Assembly (NCBI RefSeq): GCF_010915705.1
Contig: NZ_JAAIKE010000003.1
Location: forward strand, 372,001 to 436,000
Length of the DNA stretch: 64,000 nt
Direction: 5' to 3'
Source of the DNA: Pseudotabrizicola algicola
GTDB lineage: Bacteria > Pseudomonadota > Alphaproteobacteria > Rhodobacterales > Rhodobacteraceae
Below the pieces are notes generated by a model. It ran no database searches. It saw only the letters and a list, made by a program, of their open reading frames with translations, and was not told where the DNA came from. This document shows positions 16,835-25,600 of the stretch, one piece after another (positions within the stretch are counted from its first letter, which is position 1; each line of letters starts with the position of its first letter). The translations under genes and the position numbers were made by a program.

Positions 16835-18001
16835 TCAGTCGGTGCGGTCCTGCGAGAAGGCATAGATCACAAGGCCCGCCGCCAGCAGCAGGGCGATGAA
16901 GCCGAAGATGGCGGCATAGGGGGCGGAGGCGGGATCAGGCGGCGTGCTTGCGTGGATGCGGCCGGTGGCGAGTTGCAGCAGACCCACGGGCGCGATGCCG
17001 AACAGATTCAGCAGGGTCACCCCGCGCCCTGTGAGATGCGCCGGGATGAAGGCGCGGCCATGCGCGATGACCATCGGAAAGGATGCACCGGCAAAGCCGA
17101 GGCCCGCGAGCAGCGCGATGGTGAGCGCGGGGCTTTGCGGCGAGAGCCACAGGCCGATGATACAGGCAAGCGCGATGGCATTGCCGCCGAAGATCAGCCA
17201 TTTGCGGGTGCCGAGCGCGCGTTCCAGGGGGCCATAGGCAAAGCTGCCCGCCACCATCGCCAGCCCCATGATCAGGCTGACCTGCCCGATCCATGCGGCA
17301 TCGGCGCCGAAGACGTCACGGAACAGCGGCCCCACCCACAGCCCGCGGATCGAGGCGGCAGGCGCATAGCACACCGCCATCATGACCAGCATCGGCCAGA
17401 GCGCGGGCATTTTCAGCAGGTCGAGCAGATTGCCCTTCTGCCCGCCCGCCGAGCGCGGCGGATCGCGCAGCAGCAGCAGAATGGCCAGGGCGATCAGCGC
17501 GGTGACCGCGGCCAGACCCCAGAGCGAGGCCCGCCAGCCAAAGGCCTCGACCGCCATCGACAGCGGCAGCGACGAGCCGATATTGCCCAGATTGCCGATG
17601 CCCACCGTGGCCCCCGCAAGGGTGCCGAAAACCGCGGGCGCATAGCTGCGCGCGAAAATGTAATAGGACGCCATCAGCACCGACGAGCAGCCGACCCCGA
17701 TCAGCACCATTGCCAGCTTGATCGCGCCCGGTCCGCTCGCAGTGGCAAAGATCGCCGCGCCCGCCGCACCGATCCCCATCAGCGTGGCGGTGGTCAGGCG
17801 CGGGCCGACGCGGTCCAGCGCCTCGCCCACCGGAATCTGCATGAGGGCAAAGGCCAGGAACCACAGGCCGGAGGCGGCGGCCAGATCGCTCGCGCTGGCC
17901 CCCAGATCCTGCCCCAGAACCGGCGTCAGCACCGCCAGAAAGGCGCGGTAGAACTGGCTGAGCACATAGGCCCCCAGCAGGGCGGCAATTCCGGCACGCA
18001 T
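16835..18001 (-). CDS. MFS transporter
   Basis: 388 residues with 12 predicted transmembrane helices. The loop 2-3 signature appears as GEALDRVGPRLT, and RDPPRSAGGQKG is the basic central loop between halves. Substrate is unknown. ATG 18001 is preceded by AAGGGG. It is divergent from the DUF4424 gene and followed by the asd gene on the same strand, but repeat and hairpin sequences in between suggest independent transcription. Confidence 0.85.
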   Translation of the reverse strand: MRAGIAALLGAYVLSQFYRAFLAVLTPVLGQDLGASASDLAAASGLWFLAFALMQIPVGEALDRVGPRLTTATLMGIGAAGAAIFATASGPGAIKLAMVLIGVGCSSVLMASYYIFARSYAPAVFGTLAGATVGIGNLGNIGSSLPLSMAVEAFGWRASLWGLAAVTALIALAILLLLRDPPRSAGGQKGNLLDLLKMPALWPMLVMMAVCYAPAASIRGLWVGPLFRDVFGADAAWIGQVSLIMGLAMVAGSFAYGPLERALGTRKWLIFGGNAIALACIIGLWLSPQSPALTIALLAGLGFAGASFPMVIAHGRAFIPAHLTGRGVTLLNLFGIAPVGLLQLATGRIHASTPPDPASAPYAAIFGFIALLLAAGLVIYAFSQDRTD

Positions 18002-18161
18002 GGTCAGTATCCCCTTGATGATGCGTGACCATTGCAGGCCCGCAAGACAGGGTCAACGGGGGCAGTCACGGATATTGGGCGGCGGTTTGCGCCATTGCAG
18101 GCTTGTCCGCGCGCGCGCCCGCGGGCAGAGTGCGGCAGGCATCACGAACGGGGGGCGGGCG

Positions 18162-19211
18162 ATGTTTCTGCGCGGTGTGGTTTCGGTCTGGGCGCTGCTT
18201 GCCGCGCCGATGGCTCTGGCCAATGACGGCTTTGGCGGCCTGAGTGCCACCGGCCTCACCTTCGGCCAGACCGAGGCCATCGCGATGGAGGAGGAAGACC
18301 TTTTCATCAGCCGAGACGCGGTGCGGGTGGACTATGTCTTTCGCAACCTGACCGGCGCCGATGTGACGGGCGAGGTGATCTTTCCGCTGTCGCCGATCTC
18401 GCTGACCTATCTGCTCACCTCCGATTACAACCTGCCCGATGATCCCGCCCGCGCCGATCTGGTGAACTTTCGCGCCATCGTCGATGGCACCGAGGTGCCG
18501 GTCAGCATCGACCGCATCGCCGTGATCGAGCCGCCGTGGCAAGAGAACCGCGATCCGGCCGAGCAATATGATACCCCCGGCGCGGATGTGACCGCCGCGC
18601 TGCTCCGCCACGGCATGCCGCTGGTGCCCGATGTCGATGCGGTTCTTGCGGCCTTGGCGGCCCGCGATTCGGCGCAGCTCCGCGCGATGGTCGACGAAGG
18701 GCTTCTGGAAAGCTTCAGCGACGCCCCGCGCCTGACCGCCGATGATGTGATGCCCCTGTGGTCCATTGTGCTGCGCTATCACTGGACGCAGACCTTTCCC
18801 GCCGGTCAGGCGCTGCGCATTTCCCACAGCTATGACAACCGGCCGCCGGGGGGCATCTTCGTCTGGCAAGACCCGCCAGAGGCCGAATGGCTGGCAGGCC
18901 TGCAAGCGCAGTATTGCATCGACGCCCCCACCTCGCGCGCCATTGCCGCGCGGCTTGCCGGATCCGAACAAGATGGCTTTGTCACCGGCACCGCATGGTA
19001 TCTGTCCTATGTCCTGCGCACCGCCAATTCATGGGCAGGGCCGATCGGCCGCTTCCGGCTCACCATCGACAAGGGCGACACCGATCATGGCCTGTCGCTC
19101 TGTGCCGAGGGTGTCAGGAAAACCGGGCCGACGACCTTTGAGGTCGAAAAGCGCGATTTCACCCCCGATGCCGATCTGGACATCCTGATCGTCGCCCCGT
19201 TTCAAGAGTAG
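18162..19211 (+). CDS. DUF4424 family periplasmic protein
   Basis: 349 residues. A Sec signal peptide (MFLRGVVSVWALLAAPMALA) directs it to the periplasm. The mature protein is beta-rich and matches DUF4424: VRVDYVFRNLTGADVTGEVIFPLSPI near the N-terminus, a central region ADDVMPLWSIVLRYHWTQTFPAG, and a C-terminal RFRLTIDKGDTDHGLSLC. The family is common in Rhizobiales and Rhodobacterales and its function is unknown. ATG 18162 is chosen because it begins the signal peptide. It ends ten bases before the convergent MFS gene. Confidence 0.82.
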   Translation: MFLRGVVSVWALLAAPMALANDGFGGLSATGLTFGQTEAIAMEEEDLFISRDAVRVDYVFRNLTGADVTGEVIFPLSPISLTYLLTSDYNLPDDPARADLVNFRAIVDGTEVPVSIDRIAVIEPPWQENRDPAEQYDTPGADVTAALLRHGMPLVPDVDAVLAALAARDSAQLRAMVDEGLLESFSDAPRLTADDVMPLWSIVLRYHWTQTFPAGQALRISHSYDNRPPGGIFVWQDPPEAEWLAGLQAQYCIDAPTSRAIAARLAGSEQDGFVTGTAWYLSYVLRTANSWAGPIGRFRLTIDKGDTDHGLSLCAEGVRKTGPTTFEVEKRDFTPDADLDILIVAPFQE

Positions 19212-19220
19212 GCCGCCCGC

Positions 19221-20456
19221 CTAGGCAGGCAGCGCCACCAGCGGCCTTTCCCGGATCGGCAGATGGACGATGGCCGAAAACGCGCCCACGCCCACGCCGA
19301 TCCACCAGACCAGCGTATAATCGCCGGTGATGTCATACATCTTGCCGCCCAGCCAGACGCCCAGAAACCCGCCGATCTGATGCGACAGGAAAACAAAGCC
19401 GTAGAGCGTTCCCATATAGCGCAGCCCGTAGATATGCGCGACAAGGCCCGAGGTCAGCGGCACCGTCGCCAGCCAGAGCGACCCCATCACCGCCGAGAAG
19501 ATCAGCACGGATTCCGGCGTGATCGGCAGCAGGATGAAGGTGGCGGCGGCAATGGTGCGCGCCACATAAATCCCCGCCAGCAGGTATTTCTTGGTATAGC
19601 GCTTGCCCAGCCAGCCCGCCGTCAGCGTTCCGGCGATATTGGCCAGCCCGATCACCGAAATCGCCACCGCCCCCAGCGCCGAGGTGCTGGTGATCCCCAT
19701 GCCCGCCAGCATGCCTGCCGGATCGATGGGGCCGCATAACTCGGTGACAAAGGCCGGAAAATGCGCGGTGATGAAGGCAAGCTGATAGCCGCAGCTGAAA
19801 AAGCCCAGAAAGATCAGGCTGAAGGACGGGTCCTTGAAGGCGCGTGTCAGAACCGCCCCCATGCTTTCCTCCAGTTCCGCCCGCGTCGCCACATGGGGCG
19901 AGCGGATGAAGGGCAGCGCAAACAGGCTCGCAAGGATCAACGCGGCAAAGATCACGAAAACCTCTTGCCAGACGTAGGATTGCAGCAGGAATTCCGCCAG
20001 AGGCGCGCCAAAGACCTGCCCCATCGACCCCGCGGCCGTGGCAATCCCCAAGGTCATCGACCGGTGCTCGGGCGCGGCGGCACGGCCCACCACCGCCAGT
20101 ACGACGCCAAAACCTGTCCCCGCGATGCCAAAGCCCACAAGGATTTCCAGAAACTGGTGCTGCCCCGGCGTCACGGCAAAGGAGGACAGAACCAGCCCCG
20201 CAGCATAGGTCAGCGCGCCCAGCACAATCGCGCGCCGGTCACCGAATCGCTCGGCCAGGGCGCCAAAGATCGGCTGCCCGATGCCCCAGGCAAGGTTCTG
20301 GATGGCGATGGCGAGGGAAAACTCGGCCCGCGCCCATCCGAAATCCTCGGCAATCGGAATCTGGAACACCCCGAAACTGGCGCGGATGGCAAAGCCCAGC
20401 ATCAGGATCACACATCCGGCAACAAGAACGGGGGTGATGATCGGGGATCTGGTCAT
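19221..20456 (-). CDS. MFS transporter (OFA-like)
   Basis: 411 residues with 12 predicted helices. The loop motif GALAERFGDRRAI is a good MFS motif A, and the central loop contains RSPHVATRAELEES. It resembles the oxalate/formate antiporter-like branch that carries carboxylates or small anions, but no substrate can be read directly. ATG 20456 is selected for its AGGAG ribosome-binding site. It lies downstream of the aldo-keto reductase in the same direction, so it may be the uptake or export partner of the neighbouring catabolic block (inference). Confidence 0.83.
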   Translation of the reverse strand: MTRSPIITPVLVAGCVILMLGFAIRASFGVFQIPIAEDFGWARAEFSLAIAIQNLAWGIGQPIFGALAERFGDRRAIVLGALTYAAGLVLSSFAVTPGQHQFLEILVGFGIAGTGFGVVLAVVGRAAAPEHRSMTLGIATAAGSMGQVFGAPLAEFLLQSYVWQEVFVIFAALILASLFALPFIRSPHVATRAELEESMGAVLTRAFKDPSFSLIFLGFFSCGYQLAFITAHFPAFVTELCGPIDPAGMLAGMGITSTSALGAVAISVIGLANIAGTLTAGWLGKRYTKKYLLAGIYVARTIAAATFILLPITPESVLIFSAVMGSLWLATVPLTSGLVAHIYGLRYMGTLYGFVFLSHQIGGFLGVWLGGKMYDITGDYTLVWWIGVGVGAFSAIVHLPIRERPLVALPA

Positions 20457-20568
20457 GGCGCGGGCTCCTGTCACGGGCGGACGATGTGCCTGCGGCCCTG
20501 CGGCGTCAAATGCTGATTTGTGCTGCGCACAATCGCGCCCGGACAGGGCCGCGCCGCGCAGGCTGGCC

Positions 20569-21381
20569 CTAGCCGAACGCGCGCGGATCAGGTCCCGTGC
20601 GCTCGCCGCTGTCCAGCGTCGCCATCGCCGCCATCTCCTCGGCGGTCAGGCTGAAATCGCAGATGTCGCGGTTCTCGGCCAGGCGCCCGCTGTTGGTGCT
20701 GCGCGGAATCACCGAGCAGCCCAGTTGCACATGCCAGCGCAGGATCACCTGCGCCGGGCTCTTGCCCGTGCGCGCCGCCACCGCCTGCACCGGAGCTGCG
20801 TCAAAGGAGCGGCCCAGCCCCAGCGGTGTCCAGCTCTGCGTCACGATCCCCAGCCGGTCGTGCAGGGCGCGCAACTCGGCCTGTTGCAACTGCGGATGCA
20901 GCTCGATCTGGTTCAAGACCGGCGTCACCCCCGTCTCGCCGATCAGACGCTCCAGATGGTCGGCCATGAAGTTCGACACGCCGATCGACTTCACCCGCCG
21001 CTCGTCGCGCAGGCGGATCATGGCCCGCCATGTGTCCAGATACAGGCCCTTGTCCGGGCAAGGCCAGTGGATCAGCAAAAGATCGGGCGTCAGCCCCAGC
21101 CGCGCCACAGACTCGTCAAAGGCGCGCAGCGTCTCGTCATGGCCCTGCCGGTCGTTCCAGATCTTCGTCGTCACGAACACCTGCTCGCGGGCCACGCGCG
21201 CGGCCCGCAAACCCTCGCCCAGCCCCGCCTCGTTGCCATAAATGGCCGCGCCGTCGATCAGCCCATAGCCCATGCCGATCGCTTCGGCGACGATCTCTGC
21301 GGTCCTGTCCGCCGGAACCTGCCAGATGCCCAGCCCCAGCGCCGGAATCCGGTTGCCGTCATTCAGCTTCAACACCGCCAT
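20569..21381 (-). CDS. Aldo-keto reductase (2,5-diketogluconate reductase-like)
   Basis: 270 residues, NADPH-dependent aldehyde/ketone reductase of the (beta/alpha)8 fold. Catalytic tetrad residues are Asp43, Tyr48, Lys73 and His105 (LIDGAAIYGN, VTTKIWND, LLLIHWPCP). Family segments VGVSNF-like (IGVSNFMADHLERL), NQIELHPQLQQ and the C-terminal VIPRSTNSGRLAENRDI for NADPH binding are intact. ATG 21381 has GGGAG six bases upstream. It sits at the edge of the putative sulfosugar cluster but is separated from the Gfo/Idh gene by a terminator and a dispersed repeat, so co-transcription is doubtful. Confidence 0.9.
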   Translation of the reverse strand: MAVLKLNDGNRIPALGLGIWQVPADRTAEIVAEAIGMGYGLIDGAAIYGNEAGLGEGLRAARVAREQVFVTTKIWNDRQGHDETLRAFDESVARLGLTPDLLLIHWPCPDKGLYLDTWRAMIRLRDERRVKSIGVSNFMADHLERLIGETGVTPVLNQIELHPQLQQAELRALHDRLGIVTQSWTPLGLGRSFDAAPVQAVAARTGKSPAQVILRWHVQLGCSVIPRSTNSGRLAENRDICDFSLTAEEMAAMATLDSGERTGPDPRAFG

Positions 21382-21460
21382 CGCTGTCTCCCGCAAATCT
21401 GGGCGTCAGGGAACAGATTTCAGGCGGGGGATGCAAGCGCGAACTGCCCCTCGCGGCGTT

Positions 21461-21555
21461 TGCTGCTTTCAAAAATACTCCGGGGGAGCCGCGCGTCGCA
21501 GCGCAGGTGCCTGCCAAGGGCGCTGCCGCCGCGCGGCGGGGGCGGAGCCCCCCGG
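21461..21555. repeat. Dispersed intergenic repeat, copy 2
   Basis: In minus orientation this reads CCCCCGGAGTATTTTTGAAAG followed by CAGCAAA, preceded by a GGGGGGCTCCGCCCCC-type hairpin separated by extra sequence. It is related to the copies at 34405 and 51371. It fills most of the gap between two minus-strand genes. Confidence 0.6.
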
Positions 21556-21558
21556 CCA

Positions 21559-21590
21559 AAAAGCGTGCCCCCGCCCTTGGCGGGGGCGCA
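21559..21590 (-). terminator. Terminator of the Gfo/Idh/MocA gene
   Basis: Strong GC stem (CGCCCCCGCC / GGCGGGGGCA) with a three-base loop, followed on the minus strand by TTTTT. It lies directly after the stop at 21592. Confidence 0.8.
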
Positions 21591-21591
21591 G

Positions 21592-22710
21592 TCAGATCAC
21601 GCTGGCGGGCGCATAGGGCGCGCGGGTCAGGTCCACCGCCTGCCCGGTCGCGGCACTTTCCTGCGCCGCCATGCCCATGGCGACGGCCCACCAGCCATCG
21701 AGCAGGCTCACCTCGGGGGACTGCACCCCGCGCACCACGCGCGCAAAGCCCTGATGCTGGTAGAAGGTGCTGCCATTATGGTCGCCCGCCGCCAGAATCT
21801 CAGGGTCCACCGGCACGTCCAGCACCCGCGGCCCCTTGGGCTCGCGCGGGCTCACGATGACCTGCGGCACCGGCGGCTCGCCCAGATGCGCGGGCCAGAA
21901 CCGGCCCGGCCCCGGCACCAGACAGTCGATCCTGCCCTTCGGCCCCACCGCCGAGATTTCCTCCTGATAGCGCGCGCCTTCGGCAAACATGCACAGCTCC
22001 AGCATCGCGCGCAGCCCGCTTTCAAACTCGACGATCACATAGGCATTGTCCCAGATGTCGGGCGTCTGCCCGTCATAGCGCTCGTCCAGATGGTTGACCG
22101 CCTGACCCGCACTCGCCATCACCCGCACCGGATCACAGCCGGCGATCAGCCGCATCAGGTCAAAGAAATGGCAGCATTTCTCCACCAGCGTGCCGCCCGT
22201 ATTGCGGTTGAACCGGTTCCAGTCGCCCACCTTTTCCAGAAAGGGAAACCGGTGTTCGCGGATGGTCAGCATCTTGATGCCCCCCGTCGCCGCCCGTGCC
22301 TCGGCAATCAGATGCGCCACCGGCGGCATGTAGCGATATTCCATCGCCACCCAGATCGGCGCCGGATAGGCGGCGCGCAGCGCGGCCAGACGCGGCGCAT
22401 CGGCAGGGTCGGTGAACAGCGGCTTTTCGCACAGGATCGGCAGCGGGCGGATCGCCGCGATCTCCTCGAGCTGCGCCAGATGCATGTAATTGGGCGAGAC
22501 GATCAGCAGGCAATTCACCGCCGGATGCGCCACCACGTCTGCAAGGCTGTCCATCATGACCGCCTCCGGCGCCAGCTCCGCCGCAAGCGCGCGCATCCCC
22601 GCATCCGGCTCGAAGATCGCGGCCACGCTTGCATCCGCGATCAGGGCGATGTTGCGCAAATGCTCTTGCCCCATCATGCCGCAGCCGATGACGCCATATC
22701 TCAGTTCCAT
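21592..22710 (-). CDS. Gfo/Idh/MocA family protein, candidate NAD-dependent sulfoquinovosidase
   Basis: 372 residues. N-terminal Rossmann domain with GCGMMG (residues 9-14), then the family EKP motif at Glu95-Lys96-Pro97 and a downstream GGTLVEKCCHFFD with His181 in the catalytic position. Members oxidise sugars with NAD(P), and some (family GH188) are sulfoquinovosidases that use NAD as a transient cofactor. Its place next to an SsuD-type monooxygenase set makes GH188 a specific hypothesis, while a plain sugar dehydrogenase is the alternative. It starts seven bases after the GntR gene's stop, so the two are co-transcribed, and it has its own terminator. Confidence 0.85.
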   Translation of the reverse strand: MELRYGVIGCGMMGQEHLRNIALIADASVAAIFEPDAGMRALAAELAPEAVMMDSLADVVAHPAVNCLLIVSPNYMHLAQLEEIAAIRPLPILCEKPLFTDPADAPRLAALRAAYPAPIWVAMEYRYMPPVAHLIAEARAATGGIKMLTIREHRFPFLEKVGDWNRFNRNTGGTLVEKCCHFFDLMRLIAGCDPVRVMASAGQAVNHLDERYDGQTPDIWDNAYVIVEFESGLRAMLELCMFAEGARYQEEISAVGPKGRIDCLVPGPGRFWPAHLGEPPVPQVIVSPREPKGPRVLDVPVDPEILAAGDHNGSTFYQHQGFARVVRGVQSPEVSLLDGWWAVAMGMAAQESAATGQAVDLTRAPYAPASVI

Positions 22711-22717
22711 GACAGCC

Positions 22718-23419
22718 TCATTTCAGACGCGCGACATAGGCGACGCGCTCGGGGTCGTACCAGGTGAAAGAGGCTTCGACCGACTGGCCGCTCTGCCCCC
22801 AGGTGATGCGCGTGATCTTCGGCAGCGCCGTGCCGGGCGCGTGCGGAAACTGCGGCGGTGCCCAATCGGGCAGGGGGCCAAGGCCCACGCGGTCCTCGGC
22901 CCGTGCAATCCACAGCTTCAGCCGCTGACGATAGAAAAGGTAGAGCGACTCCGACAGGTCGTCGGCGGTGATTTCGGGCGCAAGCGCGCCGTCCAGCCAG
23001 ATTTCCTCGACCGCCGCCACCACACCCGACAGGAACCGCAAGCGGCGTATCCGGTGTCCTTCGGCGCTGGTGCCGAAGCCGGGCAAGGACGGGTCCTTGG
23101 CGCAGCGCTCCACCGACAGCACCCGCGCGGTGGGCAGGCCGCCCCCCGCCAGCAACTCCAGCCGGAACAGCGCATAGACCGATGCCGGATCGGGCTTGGC
23201 ACGAATGTAATTCCCCGATCCCTGCACACGCTCCACCAACCCCTTGTCGCTCAGGGCCTGCAACGCCTGCCGCAAGGTGCCGACCGCAATCCCCAGCTCT
23301 GCCGCCATCTCGCGTTCCGGCGGCAGGCGCTGGCCGTCCAGCAACCGGCCCGCCGCGATGTCGCGGATCAGAAGCTCGGTGATCTGCTGGTAGAGGGGCA
23401 GGGCGCCAGAGAGGGTCAT
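22718..23419 (-). CDS. GntR family (HutC/UTRA) transcriptional regulator
   Basis: 233 residues. The N-terminal winged helix (PLYQQITELLIRDIAAGRLL, then LPPEREMAAELGIAVGTLRQ and LVERVQGSGNYI, residues ~8-75) is followed by a UTRA-like ligand domain (~85-233). HutC-type regulators usually repress neighbouring catabolic genes until a sugar or amino-acid ligand binds. ATG 23419 is chosen because residues before it look non-coding. It is divergent from the monooxygenase operon, with an inverted repeat in between that is a plausible operator. Confidence 0.9.
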   Translation of the reverse strand: MTLSGALPLYQQITELLIRDIAAGRLLDGQRLPPEREMAAELGIAVGTLRQALQALSDKGLVERVQGSGNYIRAKPDPASVYALFRLELLAGGGLPTARVLSVERCAKDPSLPGFGTSAEGHRIRRLRFLSGVVAAVEEIWLDGALAPEITADDLSESLYLFYRQRLKLWIARAEDRVGLGPLPDWAPPQFPHAPGTALPKITRITWGQSGQSVEASFTWYDPERVAYVARLK

Positions 23420-23451
23420 CAGGGCAGGGTCACGGGGGCTGCATGAATTGA

Positions 23452-23468
23452 TATAGGATTGATCTATA
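23452..23468. promoter_or_regulatory. Possible GntR operator between the divergent genes
   Basis: TATAG-GATTGAT-CTATA is an inverted repeat of two five-base arms in an otherwise GC-rich 116-base divergent gap. HutC-type operators often contain TATA-rich dyads. It overlaps the most AT-rich sequence of the gap and therefore probably promoter elements for one or both directions. Confidence 0.45.
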
Positions 23469-23535
23469 GCAATCCGGATGCTACGCAAGGGCAAAGATGC
23501 ATCCCCGCCACGGGATTTTCACGGAGACCCATGTC

Positions 23536-24693
23536 ATGACAGTTGTGCCCGTCACTTCGGCCGATCTCGGGGCAAGCGAGGTCAGCTGGTTCGCCGCCCT
23601 CTGCTCGGATGATTACGCCTATCTCGGCGTGCCCGACCCTGCGCTGCGGTCAAGCTGGGCGCACTGTTCCGGCATCGTGAAACGGGCCGAGGCGCATGGC
23701 TTTCGCAACATCCTCTGCCCCTCGTCCTATCAGGTGGGGCAGGACACGCTGTCTTTCGTCGCGGGCTGTGCGCCGATCACCGACCGCATCAACTTTCTGG
23801 CCGCCATCCGCTGCGGCGAGATGCAGCCCGTGATGCTCGCCCGCACCGTCGCCACGCTCGACCATATGCTGCAAGGGCGGCTGACGCTGAACGTCATCAG
23901 TTCCGATTTCCCGGGTGAGGTCGCGCCAAGCGCCTATCGCTACAAGCGCAGCCACGAGGTGGTGGAGATTTTGCGGCAGGCATGGACGCAGGACCACATC
24001 GAATACTCGGGCGAGGTCTACCAGATTTCCAGGGTCAGCGCCGATCCCGCGCGGCCCTACCAGCAGAACGGCGGCCCCCTGCTCTATTTCGGGGGCTATT
24101 CCCCCGATGCGCTGGAACTGTGCGGCGCGCAATGCGACGTCTACCTGATGTGGCCCGAAACCAAGGACATGCTGGCGCAGCGCATGCGCGATGTGCATAC
24201 CCGCGCCGAGGCGCATGGCCGCACGCTCGACTATGGCCTGCGCGTCCACATGATCGTGCGCGACACCGAGGCAGAGGCGCGGGACTATGCCGAACACATC
24301 GCCAGCAAGCTGGATGACGAATACGGCAAGCTGATCCGCGACCGCGCGCATGACAGCATCTCGCTCGGCGTCGCGCATCAGGCCCGCGCGCGCGAACTGG
24401 CCGATCAATACGGCTATACCGAACCGCATCTGTGGACGGGGATCGGCCGCGCGCGGTCTGGCTGCGGGGCGGCACTGGTCGGATCGACCGATCAGGTGCT
24501 GACCCAGATCGAGGAATATCGCAAGATGGGCATCCGCGCCTTCATCTTCTCGGGCTATCCCCATATGGATGAATGTGACCATTTCGGCACCAAGGTGTTG
24601 CCGCAGTTGAAAACCTGTTCTTTGCCCCATGAATATGGCCGCGTGCCTTCCGGCACGCCCGCCACCCCCCTAGGAAACGGACCCCGCCGCTGA
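23536..24693 (+). CDS. LLM-class flavin-dependent sulfonate monooxygenase, candidate sulfoquinovose monooxygenase
   Basis: 385 residues, SsuD family. Uses FMNH2 and O2 to split a C-S bond of a sulfonate, releasing sulfite and an aldehyde. Residues equivalent to the E. coli SsuD active site are visible at a constant offset of ten: Arg236 and His238 (GLRVHMIV; SsuD Arg226 and His228), Arg307 (GRARSGCGAALVG; SsuD Arg297), Tyr341 and His343 (SGYPHMDE; SsuD Tyr331 and His333). ATG 23536 has GGAG upstream. The next gene, an aldo-keto reductase, overlaps by one base, and a flavin reductase follows. This order equals smoC-smoB-smoA of Agrobacterium. Alkanesulfonate or methanesulfonate substrates remain possible. 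Confidence 0.88.
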   Translation: MTVVPVTSADLGASEVSWFAALCSDDYAYLGVPDPALRSSWAHCSGIVKRAEAHGFRNILCPSSYQVGQDTLSFVAGCAPITDRINFLAAIRCGEMQPVMLARTVATLDHMLQGRLTLNVISSDFPGEVAPSAYRYKRSHEVVEILRQAWTQDHIEYSGEVYQISRVSADPARPYQQNGGPLLYFGGYSPDALELCGAQCDVYLMWPETKDMLAQRMRDVHTRAEAHGRTLDYGLRVHMIVRDTEAEARDYAEHIASKLDDEYGKLIRDRAHDSISLGVAHQARARELADQYGYTEPHLWTGIGRARSGCGAALVGSTDQVLTQIEEYRKMGIRAFIFSGYPHMDECDHFGTKVLPQLKTCSLPHEYGRVPSGTPATPLGNGPRR

Positions 24694-25586
24694 TGGAAAA
24701 GATTGCCCTTTCGCCCGAAGTCTCGCTCTCTCGCCTCGTCTACGGCATGTGGCGGCTGGGCGATGATGAAAACACCAGCCCCGCTCATGTGCAGGCCAAG
24801 ATAGAATCCTGCCTTGCCCAGGGCATCACCACGATGGATCAGGCCGACATCTATGGCGGCTACACCGCCGAGGCGATCCTCGGGGCGGCCCTGCGCGCGG
24901 CCCCTGCCTTGCGCGACCGGATCGAGATCGTCACCAAATGCGATATCGTGGCCCCCGCCGGCCGCCATGCCGCCGCGCGGGTGAAGTATTACGACACAGG
25001 CGCCGCACATATCAACGCCAGCGTCGAGGCGTCCTTGCGCGACATGGCGACCGACCGGATCGACCTTCTGCTCATCCACCGCCCCGACCCGCTGATGGAC
25101 CATCACGAAACCGGCGCGGCGCTGGATGCTCTGGTGGCCAGCGGCAAGGTGCGCGCGGTGGGGGTGTCGAACTTCCGGCCCTGGGATGTGGAATTGCTGC
25201 AATCGGCGATGACCGCCCCGCTGGTCACCAACCAGATCGAACTGAGCCTGAGCGCCCATGCCGGATTCACCAATGGCGATGTGGCCTATCACCAGCGCAA
25301 GGGCCAGCCGCTGATGGCGTGGAGCCCGCTTGCAGGCGGCAGCCTTCTGTCGGGGGCCGATCTGCGCCTGCGCGACGCGCTGCACCGCATCGGGGCCGAG
25401 CAGGGCACCGACTGGTCGGCGGTGGCGGTGGCATGGCTCTTGCGCCACCCCGCGCGGATCCTGCCCGTGATGGGGACCAACAGCCTCGAGCGGATCGGCA
25501 GACTTTCTGACGCCTGCCGTGTAGAAATGGATCGCCAGACGTGGTTCGAGCTCTACACCCATGCGATGGGACACGAGGTTCCGTGA
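24693..25586 (+). CDS. Aldo-keto reductase, candidate 6-oxo-glucose reductase (SmoB-like)
   Basis: 297 residues. Tetrad residues Asp49, Tyr54, Lys82 and His129 are present (TTMDQADIYGGY, VTKCDIV, LLLIHRPDP), with the E. coli YdhF-like pattern VGVSNFRPWDVELLQ and NQIELSL. In the sulfoquinovose monooxygenase pathway, SmoB reduces the 6-oxo-glucose made by the monooxygenase to glucose. That role is inferred from context, not from residues. It overlaps the monooxygenase stop (TGATG) and its own TGA overlaps or abuts the flavin reductase, showing a tightly coupled operon. Confidence 0.88.
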   Translation: MEKIALSPEVSLSRLVYGMWRLGDDENTSPAHVQAKIESCLAQGITTMDQADIYGGYTAEAILGAALRAAPALRDRIEIVTKCDIVAPAGRHAAARVKYYDTGAAHINASVEASLRDMATDRIDLLLIHRPDPLMDHHETGAALDALVASGKVRAVGVSNFRPWDVELLQSAMTAPLVTNQIELSLSAHAGFTNGDVAYHQRKGQPLMAWSPLAGGSLLSGADLRLRDALHRIGAEQGTDWSAVAVAWLLRHPARILPVMGTNSLERIGRLSDACRVEMDRQTWFELYTHAMGHEVP

Positions 25587-25600
25587 CAGCGGAGAGCGCA

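Noticed and set aside
15677-18028. A 783-codon open frame on the plus strand under asd and the MFS gene
   Set aside because: Antisense shadow; asd and the MFS transporter on the other strand are unmistakable.
20281-22767. An 828-codon open frame on the plus strand under the aldo-keto reductase and Gfo/Idh genes
   Set aside because: It is Arg/His-rich antisense shadow, crosses a repeat and a terminator, and has no family features.
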